The notes: generated by a model not told the origin, from the letters alone. A stretch of DNA of 64,000 nt from Isoetes taiwanensis (GCA_021234155.1 JAJEKV010000277.1:1-64000); one strand, 5' to 3'; counted from the stretch's first letter, positions 34,304 through 45,573 are shown. Numbers and translations are program-made.

Positions 34304-35629
34304 CTAAATTATTGGTCTACCGTATTCATATTCAATGAACAATTCATCACCAATACACAAAGTTTTTATAGCATAAACCATGATATATCTCCCGTCAATT
34401 TTACGGCTAAAAAAAATCTTCTTGGTCTTTGTTTGCCTCGACAAATTCACAATTGGTAGCTTCAGGATTCTCGATAGAGCTATTAATAAAAGCGACAAGG
34501 TTTCCATGCAGGAGGGACGACCATCAATATATGTGAAGCTTGCGTAGTCACCGGGCTTGGATATTGTTAGGTGCATTTGAATTTAGGCCATAGATGAGCA
34601 TGCGCCACTGATGCTTACTCAATTTATGCCAAGTGTCTGAGTTATATTCAGGACCTACATATGGCATTAAAGGAACATTCGTACCATCTTTGACTTTCAC
34701 ACTAGTCATAATATATAATCCAGGGGCCAGCAGGGGACCCGACTATTTTTAATCATGTCTTTGCCTACCCCAATATGTAAATTGCTCCCCATAAATAATT
34801 GGCTTGCCTCTAGGCCATGCATTGAATTTCTTACGATCTTTATCCGCAAAGGGCTGGACCAAATGGACTAGTGAAGGTGGAAGATTATTTTCTTCGACAT
34901 GATCTAGTACATTCCAATTTTGATGAACATTGTCATTCCCTCCAATCTTGGCAACGGCCATTGCAGCCGAGTTCTATCACGTAATGGGATACTCTTTGAG
35001 GAAGTTGATGGCTTTTCTTTTTTGTAGGGTTTTCTATGAAGCGCATTCATAGTATCAACATCATCTACTTCCAATGACAACATAACCCCAAAATCTATAT
35101 CTTTGCTCGAGCTCACTTCATTCTCAATTTCTTCCTAACAAAATACAAGCAAACTAAGTTAAGACATCGATTCAAGTACATGAGAGTAGTTGATTATCGT
35201 TCATAAGATTCGTGTATTATACCTCGTTGGAATACCCACATGTCGTCCAGGAGAGCCTTTGGATTTGTCGGGCATTCACCATATTTCTCAACATGGTCGA
35301 GGGACGGTCTTTCTCATCCGTTTTATTTGTCCTTTGCACATCGAACAATTGCAATATAACCGCCTACATCAAGTACAACCGCAAAAAAAAAAAAAAGTAA
35401 CATCAAGATATAAAGTTAACTAATCATTGAAACATGTTTATGGTACATACATCGGTGACATTCATTTCATGCACACCACCCCAAAACCTCTAGGAAGACT
35501 AGGTCCACCGGGTCTAATTGGACTATTTGTGGCAATTGTTGGGGTAACATTCTTGGCGCAAGTCGCCATGTAACTTTCTCAAAGCTTCGGTCTCACTTTA
35601 CGTTCAAATTCCTTTCGACGTTCGTCCAT
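34304..35629 (-). pseudogene. SET-domain protein gene carried by CACTA element 2
   Basis: SET domains methylate lysines, usually on histone tails. Exon 1 starts MDERRKEFERKVRPKL (ATG at 35629). Introns 35364-35460 and 35135-35222 have GT/AG ends. The linker has SSSKDIDFGVMLSLEVDD and FADKDRKKFNAWPRGKPI. The SET core follows: GLYIMTSVKVKDGTNVPLMP, then PYVGPEY (Y-G turn), YASFTYIDGRP, HGNLVAFINSS..EATNCEF (the GNxARFINHSCxPNCE region) and DGRYIMVYAIKTLCIGDELF followed by IEYEYG (the GEELFIDYG end). The cofactor-binding N-H pair is altered to N-S. Frames shift at least three times (one in an A8 run) and one TGA follows MDERRK..PKL. No pre-SET cysteines were seen. Same strand and just upstream of tnp2. 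Confidence 0.6.
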
Positions 35630-35774
35630 GTTGTTTTTCTAGTAAACAATAAAAATATTAATAAAAACCATGTAATAATATAATAATTATAAATATCCAT
35701 GTTTTTTTCATGATTTTATCAAATGTTTATTCTTAAGATTCATTCATACAACGTTTATGATATTTAGAAAGCAT

Positions 35775-35995
35775 TTGATTGAAGGGTGCCTGAACCCGAT
35801 ACATCTAGTCCTCTCCATTTGAAATGGAGTCGACCCGAGACCTTATATTCACGCAACCTTTCAAATCTTTTGTAATCTATGAAGATTGAAACTTGCATTG
35901 CGAGGTGCATAAACCCGATACATTTAGTCTTCTCCATTAGGGATGGAACCGACCGATTACCTTGATCATGCATCCCTCAAGTTTTTAACATACTT
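35775..35995. repeat. 119-bp tandem repeat, two copies, related to the one in element 1
   Basis: ACCCGATACATYTAGTC followed by TCTCCATT recurs at about 35792 and 35911. Period and the CTAGTC..TCCA..GAGCCGACC-like core match the three-copy repeat at 12611-12960, and both lie just inside the right-hand palindrome cluster of their element. Confidence 0.7.
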
Positions 35996-36159
35996 TCAAG
36001 ATTCAATCTTCTAATCTATTAGCATTTGAGGTGTTTAACTCTAACACAAAGATTAAAAGTAGATCTTACCTTATGAAGACCCACGGGCGCAAAAAATCCG
36101 AAACAAACGAGTGAAAATAACAAAAGTAAATAACCCGAAGCGCCGGGTTCCGCCATATT

Positions 36160-36430
36160 TGGCGTCGTTTCGACGCCTCGGTGACGTCGTTTAACGACGC
36201 CAAGCCGACGCCGCCCCGACACCCTAGGGCATGCCACATCGCTTGCGCCGCCCCGATGCCCCCTCATATGCCACGTCGATGATCCCGACGCCGCTTAACG
36301 ACGTTTGCGGCCGCCCGACGTCCAGGCATGGCATGCCACGCCGACTGCGCCGTCGATGCCCCCTCATATGCCACGCGGATGATCATGGCGTCGTTTAACG
36401 ACGTCAAATGATCATAACGTCGTTAAACGA
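36160..36430. repeat. Subterminal palindrome cluster D
   Basis: Repeated GACGTCGTTTAACGACG-type near-palindromes (about 36183, 36290, 36388 and 36416) separated by GCATGCCAC.. GATGCCCCCTCATATGCCACG blocks that are themselves repeated twice. Confidence 0.65.
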
Positions 36431-36950
36431 CCAAGCGCGGATTGTTTAACATAATGTAAAACAACATACAATACAAATAACACAAATAAATAAAAATCTT
36501 GATTGTTCCCATTCATAAAATAAGCTTATACAACGACAACACAAATAGATAAAAAACTTATTGTTTCCATTCATAAAAAAAGCTTATACATTACTTATGT
36601 CCATCCCGAGGGCGTGATGGTTTGATGCAACCATTTGCATCATTATCCGCACCATTAATGTCGTTTTCTCTTTGTTTGGCTCGGTGAGCCATTCTACCAA
36701 ATCGTTCCCGCATGGAGCGCCCGGATGTTAGTGCAATCGAAGCTCCTTTTCACTCATCTTTGCCACGATGGTGAAGGGAGGGTTCTATGGGAGAAGCGGG
36801 GGTTCTTTGGAGTTGTCTTCCCTTGGAGGAGGAGGATTACCGCTAGAAGGAACATATCGCGCGAAGGTGGTCTTCAACCCGCTATACAGGACCATTATAG
36901 CAAGATAGGGAAGAACACTCAAAAATAAGAATAACAGCGAGCCATCGATG
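36431..36950. other. Spacer between palindrome clusters D and E
   Basis: A local direct repeat: the block CATTCATAAAATAAGCTTATAC..AACACAAATAGATAAAAA.. occurs twice (about 36509 and 36570). The plus-strand frame 36725-36928 has no recognisable family. Confidence 0.4.
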
Positions 36951-36971
36951 GATCCAATTTATAACGTGGAT

Positions 36972-37004
36972 GTAGGGTTAGGGTTAGGGTTAGGGTTAGG
37001 GTTT
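36972..37004 (+). repeat. Short interstitial TTAGGG tract
   Basis: Four perfect TTAGGG units with partial units at each side (GTAGGG, GGGTTTT). The plant telomere unit is normally TTTAGGG, so this is the six-base form. It lies inside the right subterminal zone of CACTA element 2. Confidence 0.8.
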
Positions 37005-37029
37005 TATTTGGCAAAAAAAAAAATTCCTC

Positions 37030-37480
37030 AGGTGGCGTCGTTAAACGACGCTTAAGCCGACAAGTGGTGTCTTGACACGCAGTGTGCCAGCCTTTGGCAC
37101 TCAAGATTCATGCCACGCAGTGCATCGACACGGCCAGCTGGCAGTAACGCCAATCCACGGCATCACTGGCGCTGCCTTTGACACGCGAGTGTCGCCACTG
37201 GGTAACCGCCGCATTTCCACGATGATTTCCGCGCCGACGCTGGCTTCGGCGGAAACGGGCCGCTGAACGACGCGAATGACGCGGTTTGATTTAAGGCCCT
37301 CGCCAGCCTTTGGCAGCGCATCTATACACGCAGCAGGACCGGCATCGCCAGCCCCGGATGACTGCCGTTGAACGTATCGCCGAACGACAAGCTTGTCGCC
37401 GCTGAATCCACGATGTGGTCGATCAACGACGACATCCGACGCTTCATCGACGACGCCGACGCCGCTTGGACGCCGAACAT
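37030..37480. repeat. Subterminal palindrome cluster E
   Basis: GGCGTCGTTAAACGACGC near 37026 and many looser AACGACG/CGACGAC copies to 37480, mixed with a repeated GTGCCAGCCTTTGGCA..GACACGCAG block. GC-rich. Confidence 0.5.
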
Positions 37481-38469
37481 CCCTTGAAAAGTTAATATTA
37501 CAATTCAGGTGTTCATATATAAAATCTCATAAGTATCATGGAGAACTTTTCCCTAATATGGAGAAGGGATTGTGGGATCAATATGGGTTGATGAACCCAA
37601 ACAGGTTCTTGAGACAACTCTAGTGAGTTGTACTCTTCAGCCTTGAAGAGACTGATTGCTTCAAACCCTGCTCATAGAACTACTAGAAGTGGGAAACATA
37701 TGGAAAGAACCACCCTCATGGGCAGCTCTTAAACAATTCAAACATAATACATGGTGATGCCTGAATCAGTGAAACTATTATAATCGGGATTAAAGAACCT
37801 CGCCCTTTCGGGTTTTCGAGGAAAAACCCTGACCATTATAGGATCACTAATTAGGCTAGGTTCCTAGTGATGAAAACATGTTACCCTCAGCCTACCAGCC
37901 TTGCTAGGATGAGTACATAAGTAGAGTTCATGTCACAGACAGGAACAGAGAATAGTGCTTGCGCCTAGTTCCATCGTAAAGAACTTGTGACAAGGGTCTA
38001 AGCTCAACACTCAACTTGGGGTGGATCAAATGTAGCGTCCTCTTAGCTTAGGACCTGCAGAACCACAAGAAAAAATGAATGAAAGGCCCATCGGGCTCAT
38101 CCAGGCTCTAGGGCCTCTCAACAGATACGAGGGTCTCACACAGGCTCTAGAACCTCTAATCCGAGCACTTGAACAGCCTCCATCTGGGCACTAAGACCAT
38201 CAATTAGGCACGAAAATCTCCAATTAGCATTAAGACCAACCACTGATGACTTAATGGAAAAACGGAAGGGGGGCAGATACCACTGGACAGGCGAGATTAA
38301 AATCTCAGAGAATCATGATCCACTAAGTAGGACTACCAGCCTATGCATAAGACAATAAGCCCAAATAAATCTCAAAGATCAAATGTCGTCTGATAGGAGC
38401 AAGTAAAGAACAATAGTAGACCTTAGCAATTCTATCTCGAGCTTCCTGGAGGATAGTAGCAACATGAAT
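37481..38469. other. Unassigned region with a LINE-end-like hairpin
   Basis: No gene recognised. At 37795-37835, CCTCGCCCTTTCGGGTTTTCGAGG forms a stem-loop next to GGGATTAAAGAA. Close relatives occur at 61333 and 44233. Confidence 0.35.
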
Positions 38470-38960
38470 ATTCATGCCCTTAAAAACACACAACCTTCTT
38501 CGCTTCTAGATGGACCACAACGACCATCCCCGATGCTAAATGAAAGGCTTGGCTTCATAGTTTCAGGATAAATAGCCAAGAGCACTGGCGACTTATCAAT
38601 GTGACATGAAAAAGAAAACAACAATGACCAAATCAGCCGGAGGTGATTACACAAAAAAGAAATAGTGCTCAATAGTCTCATCCCTTTGCTTGCATAGTGG
38701 GCAAAATGTCGACACTCGAGGATTGAATATGTGGATAAGCACATTGATTTGAGGGCATCTATGAAGAATCTGCCACTAAAGCACATCCACCATAGGACTA
38801 AATAGTGTATCCCAAGCCCAAGTCCAAAACGCATGCCTCCAACTAGGGGCGTGGAGTGAAGGGACCACTTAGTGGATGGTGGAAGGATATCGCCATTGAC
38901 AAGCGGCTTATACATATATATTATGTCGTGAACACTTTGGTGGGAAATATACATGCACAC
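38470..38960 (-). pseudogene. LINE reverse-transcriptase tail (zf-RVT-like) relic
   Basis: Read across frame shifts on the minus strand, the segment near 38650-38790 gives QILHRCPQINVLIHIFN, then FCPLCKQRDETIEHYFF. This matches the zf-RVT module of plant LINEs (ILHRRLPT..CPLC....ET..HLFF.C). No polymerase core was found. It is one of several minus-strand LINE relics in 37.7-44.8 kb. Confidence 0.5.
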
Positions 38961-39372
38961 TTCAATAGGTTCTCGAGCAACGGATGGCGTTTACCAGCAA
39001 CCTTTTTTGCCAAATAGGTCTATCCCATCGAGACAACAAGAATATGGTTTGAAAGACTCATACTATCTTTTGAATCGGTCAAAATTTTACGCTTAATTTG
39101 AAACTAAATTGCACTCCAAGGAAGACACACCTACATTGTCCGTATTGGCTACTATGACTTTGATCCACATGTGGATTACCCATTCTTGGTGGTGCATAAT
39201 TTCTTCTAAAGGATGGGACTCAAATAGGGCATATGAGTTTGTGAAAGCAGAAGTCTATGAAAATCTTGTACTTTGCATAAGTTTGAAAAGGAAGAGGAAA
39301 AAAAGATGGCTCTTTGCCTCGGGTGTTGCAACTAATGTAAAGTCCATATTGCATGTACGTACACAAGGTTAC
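38961..39372. other. Unassigned spacer
   Basis: The frame 39109-39378 is not recognisable. No repeat or RNA gene seen. Confidence 0.3.
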
Positions 39373-39480
39373 AATTGAATTGAATTGATTTTTATCATCC
39401 ACGGAGACCAATTGGCCTATGGGACCCAAACAAGAAATACAACAAGCATATTACTGCTAGGATTAAAAAACTCCCATCTT
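39373..39480 (-). mobile_element. 3' end of a LINE-like element with simple-repeat tail
   Basis: On the minus strand, GAGTTTTTTAATCCTAGCAG followed by TAATATGC (about 39445-39470) leads to an (ATTCA)n tail near 39373-39390. The same order, TTTTTTAATCCTAGACAGTA then an (ATTCA)n tail, occurs at 44130-44245, so both appear to be 3' ends of one family. Confidence 0.4.
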
Positions 39481-41784
39481 GGAGGGTTTAGGCAATAGGT
39501 ATGCTGAGAGACTGTTGTCATATATCATTGAACAGGTGCCCTTGAAGTGGCAATATGCCCGCACTCAGTTCTCAAAGTCACCAGTATCCCAAAGCTTGTT
39601 GAGGAAGCAAGCATCTAGGTATTGCTGCAGCTGATGGTGGTCGTCTTCTGTTTCAACTTGGATGTATGCTCTTGTACGTCCCATCTAGAGAAAAAGGCCC
39701 GTATAGGATTAAAAAACTAAAAAAAAATTCCCTCATACGACGGGTTTTAAAAACTCTAGATATACCCCATATTATATATGTATACTAAGTTCTATAAATT
39801 TCTCAAAATTCCCTACCATATTTTCACATGCAGCACTACTAATTGGCATAAGCATGACAACTTGCGATGAAATTTGATACAGTAAACATATTTGTATCTG
39901 CAACAGATTAATCTGCAATAGACATATGGTATGACATGAAGAGCAGAGACTGGAGCCAAAAAAGGATCTTTGAGCTTTTTGGAAAGAAACGGAAGGTCTA
40001 TAATATATTGTTATTTGGATTGAGATATCTGAGATGGGGACCGTGAAGAGAGTGAAGGCAGGGATATGCCAATGTTGCCAAATGGTATACCTTCAGGACT
40101 ATCTGAGCACAATATGGATGTCCAATTATACTTAATAAGCATCTATATGTGCTTTCCAGACCCCTGCAGTGAAGGCACTAGCATCCTATATTCTGGAGAT
40201 TCTTGACTGTGAGCCCAATTATGCTCGCCATCAACATACTAATATGTACATATGTATGGTCCATCAGTGACCTCATATATCACAAAGTTTTTCCCTCAAA
40301 AATCTTGATTTGGGGGTTTTAATCATGTACAATAATGGGCTTTCTATGCTCGCTCTAACATCAACTCAATTTTATAACAGGTAGATACCATACTAAACAA
40401 CTTTGAAGATAGATAGATAGGTACATTGTTTAACGTCCACGAAAAGTTGAAGCTTATGGAATACGACACACCCCCTAATACTATCATGGATGAAGTGGGT
40501 CCCTCTCACTAACTTTACAATGATCACGCACTAACTTTCACAACAAAGCGTCAAACGTGGACCTTATTGGAGATAATATAATGCATGTGAATGGCTTCTC
40601 CTTATGGTGATAGCAGTAATAAATGTTCCCCACAATATCTTTTGAAGGGGAGACATCCCTAGAAAACACACGAAGTTTTCAAGTTATCTAGGGTGGGGCT
40701 ACACGACTTGACTGTGCTCGTCATGTCTTAATTCGGTTTCAAGATGCACTAAGTAGACTCCATGTTCTCTAGCGTGATAAGTACCTTAAAGACAACTTTT
40801 CGGTGTATAAGAAGGCATTTTGCATCTTCAGCCTTAAGTGTCACAAAGAGCAAAGTAAGAGAAGCGCAACTACAAACTCAAAGTAGACAATATGCCGCAA
40901 AAGCGTAGCAATTATACTCGACCATTGGACTTTCCAAGTCCTTAAGTTGACTATGTTTCAAATATATAAGCAGCATCAAAATTATTTATCGTCTAATTTT
41001 CTTTGGGCCTTGACAATTGTTTATCGTCTAATTTTCTTTGGGCCTTGATGCTCTATTTTTGTCCTGGTTTTTCTTTGGGCCTTGGTGCTCTATTTTTGTC
41101 CTGGTTTAGACCGTTGTACCTTATTTTGATTTATTTTGGGCTCCGCTTCTTGCCTACTATATGTATTATTTTATCACTATATATTATAACATCATGCCTA
41201 TTTTTTGGGGGTTTCGGGAAGAGGGGATGGGGCGTTGAGCATTGATGGAAAACAAATTGCCTTAAATTCTTGGATATTCCATAAAGATATCAAAGATCCC
41301 AAAACAACAAAGAAAACTCTATTCTATTCTATTCCTTATAATGGAGTGTCTTGAAAAAATATTCTTAAGAAATCAGTTTCTATAATTGCATGCTTGACTT
41401 ACTATAATTCCCATGTTACTATGCGATTTTTATGCACAAATGTATTATAAGATGTGCTGGCTTGCCTATACAATGCCAATAGACATAGAGCTATTAATTA
41501 TCTAAATATTATTTTAGTACTTCTTAATGATCCAACTCTTTGGATATTCTGTTCATGTCTAGATAGTAATAAAGGCAAGAAAATAAGGACCCACCAACAA
41601 TATGGGAGAGCTCAATTTGCATGATTTCAGGCCCCATTCATTGACATGAGCGACAAATCTGCCGACTTTGTAGACTGAACGTGGCATTATATATAAAAGA
41701 TTCTCCAGAGAGGAGTGACAACCAGACAAGGAGCACATGTCCACATGGGCGATGACTAAAAAACTTAAATATAACTAATGATTC
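39481..41784. other. Intergenic region, no gene supported
   Basis: On the minus strand 39590-39685 encodes RAYIQVETEDDHHQLQQYLD in an open frame that I cannot assign. At 40985-41105 the block TTTATCGTCTAATTTTCTTT is duplicated, and the block GGCCTTGRTGCTCTATTTTT that follows also occurs twice. The frame 41003-41245 arises from this repeat. Otherwise AT-rich with nothing recognised. Confidence 0.4.
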
Positions 41785-43377
41785 TCATAATCCAACTTGA
41801 GCAGTAAGTGGCATAGGTTGAATTTGAATTTGGGTTTTTAATCCCTCTTCTTTTGGATAGCATTCCTTTGGCTTCATGCTTGTCCTCATTGCAGTTGCAA
41901 ACTCCTCTAGATTTGATCTCGAAGATCCTCCTTCCTTCACAGCACTCCTAACCTTTTCCTTGAGTTCTGACATCCTTTTCCTCGCCTCATGCCCTTCCTC
42001 TTCTTGCATCAACCTTCTAACTTTGTCTTCAATTTCACCCTTATCTATAAACCCATTTGCCCCTTCCTTGAACCCCAATGCAGCCTTCCATTCCTTAACA
42101 AGCAACCTGCAATTAAGGTTCTGCTCTGCCATACAGGGCCAACCAAGGATAGGAACCGCATTATAGACAGCCTCGAGTGTAGAATTCCAACCACAATGGC
42201 TGAGAAACCCACCAACAGAGGGATGGCCCTAGGACCTCCATTTGGGGAGCCCAGGACATGATATAGCCATAATCTCTAGTGGAGTCGACGAAATCATCGT
42301 ACAGGTCCCCAGGGAGGCCGAGGACGAGGGTGTCGTGGATGACCAAGAGGAAGGGTTGTTGAGCTGCCTTGAGGCCAAGTAGGAGGTGTTCAATTTGGAC
42401 CTTTGGGAGGCAAGCTATGGAGCCAAAGGAGACATAGATAACAGACTGGGGGCTTGTTTATCTAGCCACTCTAGGCACATGCTTTCTTGGGGGACAATTG
42501 GCGAGGCGTATTTTCGGTGTATATGACTGGAAGGACTGGACCTATGGGAAAATAATTGGGGGCGATATTTCGCATACTTTCGATGGCGTTTTCTTCTAGC
42601 TCCAGAACAGAGTTCACAAACGCATAATCCGCTTCTGCCCTCCGCTTGTAAGCCTCTGACAGGAAATTATTGATCGGGTGCTTCATCCTGCATGCATACG
42701 GCAGCTCCAGAGGATGCATTGGCGTAATTCCGGGAATAAAATCGATCCTGTGATCAGGTTCCATGTATTCCGCTGCACAGAACGAAGAAATTTTTAGCTA
42801 AAAATCTCATTCTTAACCACAATTCTAAACTCCAGATCCTGCCGGAAACAAATACCCACAGATTACTTCACATAATAAGCAATTTTACCTTTTGGGTTCA
42901 TCGGAACATATTTTTCCGCGATTAAACGCGGCAAATGGGAAGCAATCAGATCGTTTGTAGCAGAGGTAGTGGAATATGCCGCAAATGGGATATTATACTT
43001 CTTTGCAAGATCTAAGGTCCAAGTGACAAAAGCATCAGACAAAATGCAGCTTATATGAGACCCTTCGAGCAGAAGCTTTTGAACAAGCTGCTCAAAAGCC
43101 GGTTTCATGCTATTAGAAGCAGATATGGCTTCTCTGGGTCCGTCCATGCCAGGAGACAGGCAGTGCAGACCATCTGGAAGGCCCAAAAGCTTGAATTCCG
43201 ATTCCGGAAATGGGGATTCAAAAGCTTGCAGCAGACGGTCATGGTTTGTAACACTGTTTACAAAGGTTATGGAAAAATCAAGGATTCGCAAAACCTTTGG
43301 CATAGTACTAGCATGGGATTTATGTGGCCTTGCAAAGGGAAAGGAAATGCCACTATATGGGGCTTTTTGTTCTCCAT
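41785..43377 (-). CDS. Family-1 UDP-glycosyltransferase, two exons, frame-broken
   Basis: It would transfer a sugar from a UDP-sugar to a small acceptor in the cytosol. ATG at 43377 begins MENKKPHIVAFPFPLQGHIN, with the catalytic His in the usual GHINP motif near residue 18. The N-terminal acceptor-binding domain follows (ITFVNSVTNHDRLLQ, then DAFVTWTLDLAKKYNIPF). Exon 1 ends at 42889. A 116-bp intron (42773-42888) is phase 1, and exon 2 starts AEYMEPDH. The C-terminal domain has CLEWLDKQAP, VIYVSFGS and a full PSPG box: [20 protein letters not shown], then GWNSTLEAV..EQN (about 42121-42253). The spliced length of ~490 residues is normal. Five single-base shifts break the frame: two near the CG at 43290, two in C-runs near 42450-42480, one near 42232. 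Either a young pseudogene or a real gene with consensus errors. The acceptor is unknown. Confidence 0.85.
42121..42253 (-). other. PSPG box of the glycosyltransferase
   Basis: The 44-residue UDP-sugar binding signature, from WAPQ to EQN, with all invariant positions (W, Q, H, G, HCGWNS, E, P, E-Q) once a single base near 42232 is discounted. It ends in Gln, as in enzymes using UDP-glucose. Confidence 0.85.
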
Positions 43378-43449
43378 GCTAGTGCTCTATCTATCTCTCC
43401 GTGGACGTTAAAAATTCTATCTTTTGGGAATGCCTAAGCGTCTCGCACC

Positions 43450-43456
43450 TTATATA
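43450..43456 (-). promoter_or_regulatory. Candidate TATA box of the glycosyltransferase gene
   Basis: TATATAA on the minus strand about 75 bases before the ATG, at the usual distance for a short leader. Confidence 0.5.
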
Positions 43457-44129
43457 CTGAGAAGAGAAAGGGCATTCTTATACCAATAAGATCCTTACCT
43501 ATATGTACATGAACATGTCAAGTGTACTTATGCCCACTTGTCCTCTTGAGGAACAAGTCTCGTTTACCTATACATTGTTCCGTGTTTGGACTTTGAGTCT
43601 GAACCTTTCTAGCTAAGGCCCTACAACATGTTGTATTGTTAAATCTGTGCATGTCCTATAACATATACTTTGACTTTGCTTCATTACTGCCCTGAGTTGC
43701 CGCAGGGCAAAAGAGTATCAAAAATACTCCAACCTCAAAACTACACACACTAAAACTACACACATCAACCTTATCTTTGCCTGCAACTAGGCATTCCATT
43801 GGAAATAATGTGCCAACTAGCACATTTGCAATTATCAGAGTATGCCAACTTGGTATTCTATACTACATGCCAAACAATTTTTTTTCGGTTTTTGGGGGTC
43901 ACAGATGTCATTGCACGTGCTAGTCTATAAACAATGTATGTTTTCACCTACAACATGTAGGTTACAAACTTTGTTGATTTGTGTTTGTCCATATCTTGAC
44001 TTGGACCATTAGATGACATTTCAAGGAAAGAAAAGTAGTCTTGCATCTCTATTACAACCCGCACACAATTAACTATCATCTAGGTCCTAAATGACTTGTT
44101 GGTTTAGCACTATCGAAGTAGTATGTTTT
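43457..44129. other. Upstream region of the glycosyltransferase gene
   Basis: No gene recognised. It probably includes the promoter. No clear repeats. Confidence 0.35.
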
Positions 44130-44714
44130 AGAATTGAATTGAATTGAATTGAATGTACATATTAAATGGTCTATAAAACACAAACAAACAAAGAAACAAT
44201 TCAAAAACAACCTGCCTATTACTGTCTAGGATTAAAAAATCCTCGCCCCGAAGTCTTTTCGCAGGAAACACCTTAGTAGTAGTAAGCTTCTTGATGAACT
44301 ATATATTTGTAAACGCCAGTGTAGTGATGAGCGGCGCCATTGAGCCCATATATCTAGTACCTCTGAATATAAGATGCCAGTGCCCCTATTGAACACATGT
44401 TGTGGTTGGTTAGATGTAACCAACCATGATTTACCAGTACGAGTTGGTCTTTGCCTCCCACGTAGTAAATGCTCTCCTTGGATAGTCCAATTTACACATT
44501 CAATCAACTTGATGGTCCATTGACAAGAAGGAAATAACCTAGAACGAACTGCATTCCAAAATAAATGAAAAGTAATATATCTAGGGACCCGCTTACTTTT
44601 AGAAATGCTTGTCGTTATTTCTATGTGGAGAACTCGCAACACATGGAGTTCCAATGGCTGGGACTTGAGAGAATCTAAGGATATGGAATCCCAATGGCTG
44701 CGACTTAATCGCAA
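44130..44714 (-). mobile_element. LINE-like relic with 3' (ATTCA)n tail
   Basis: The minus-strand frame 44232-44714 includes FHLFWNAVRSRLFPSCQW, similar to the HLFWDCxxARxxW end of plant LINE proteins. A shifted segment near 44235-44300 reads TTTKVFPAKRLRGEDFLILD. TTTTTTAATCCTAGACAGTA follows, then an (ATTCA)n tract at 44130-44153. The 5' part is missing. Confidence 0.4.
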
Positions 44715-45398
44715 AGGGCAATGAAGTACTAATATGTATAGGGAAATGGTGTCTGGGACACCATTCCGTCACGTAGAGAGGGTCTTGCAACCAAGCCGAT
44801 CGGGGAGCAGGTCTCTCGAGTGAGAGGAATGAACAGACAGGACATCATTCCCCTACAAAATAGAGATAGGGAGCAATTTTGGAAAACTACCTACAAATCT
44901 GGCAGATCCGACGAAGAAAAGGCTGCAAACTCTTCTTGCAAAGATCCGGCACTGAACTGCAAAAAAATCGAAGAAATCCCAAAAGAACTGAACTACAAAA
45001 AATCTGGCAAAGAAAGAGTCCGGCATTAAACTGCAAAAAACTTGAAGAACTTAGCTAAACTCGTCCTCGGCATTTCTTTGGAAAAGCACTCGTCCTTATT
45101 TGTTTGTGTTCGAGAACTTTGTCTCCGGCCCCGATTACCTAAGGAAAATACCTGGAGAACCGGTAACCGAGGAATTGGGGTACCCGATTTCCATTCGAGT
45201 TATTGAGGGTACCACGTGGCGCCATAGAAATGCACACCAGGGCAAAAGCGCAACCTTATTTCTATTTTGTGAAGTTGATTGTATATCTTCCAACATGTCC
45301 ATAGCTCATAAAAGTAGTTAAAGAGTATATGGCTGCGAGAATTTAAGATGGCATTTTCATACGAAATAGATAGAGTATTGGATCTATTTGTTTGGGCC
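44715..45398. other. Unassigned spacer
   Basis: An internal direct repeat near 44940-45035 (CGGCAYTRAACTGCAAAAAA with GAA-rich spacers). No gene recognised. Confidence 0.35.
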
Positions 45399-45426
45399 AG
45401 ACAGACGAACAGACAGACAGACAGAC

Positions 45427-45458
<32 letters not shown>

Positions 45459-45532
45459 GGCGCACGACAGACAGACAGACAGACAGACGGAAGACAGAGC
45501 AGACAGATTTACAGACAGACATGCAGCAGAGT

Positions 45533-45572
<40 letters not shown>

Positions 45573-45573
45573 G
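45399..45573 (+). repeat. (GACA)n microsatellite, interrupted
   Basis: Runs of GACA/CAGA broken by short interruptions. It produces artificial open frames of RQTDRQTD on one strand and CLSVCLSV on the other. Confidence 0.95.

Larger units (their letters stand above)
29218..37480 (-). mobile_element. CACTA-type transposon 2 with tnp2 and SET-domain genes, decayed
   Basis: Subterminal palindrome clusters of one family lie at 29218-29300, 36160-36430 and 37030-37480. Between them on the minus strand are a SET-domain gene (34304-35629) and a CACTA tnp2 transposase gene (about 30480-33960), plus a two-copy 119-bp repeat near the right cluster, as in element 1. I found no CACTACAA termini, so borders are set by the outermost palindromes and may be wrong by hundreds of bases. 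The tnp2 gene is interrupted by a small TIR element and several frame shifts, so the element is probably dead, subject to the caveat on sequence accuracy. Confidence 0.6.

Noticed and set aside
37790-37840. Rho-independent-type terminator hairpin
   Set aside because: Eukaryotic context; the hairpin recurs beside LINE-like 3' ends, which explains it better.
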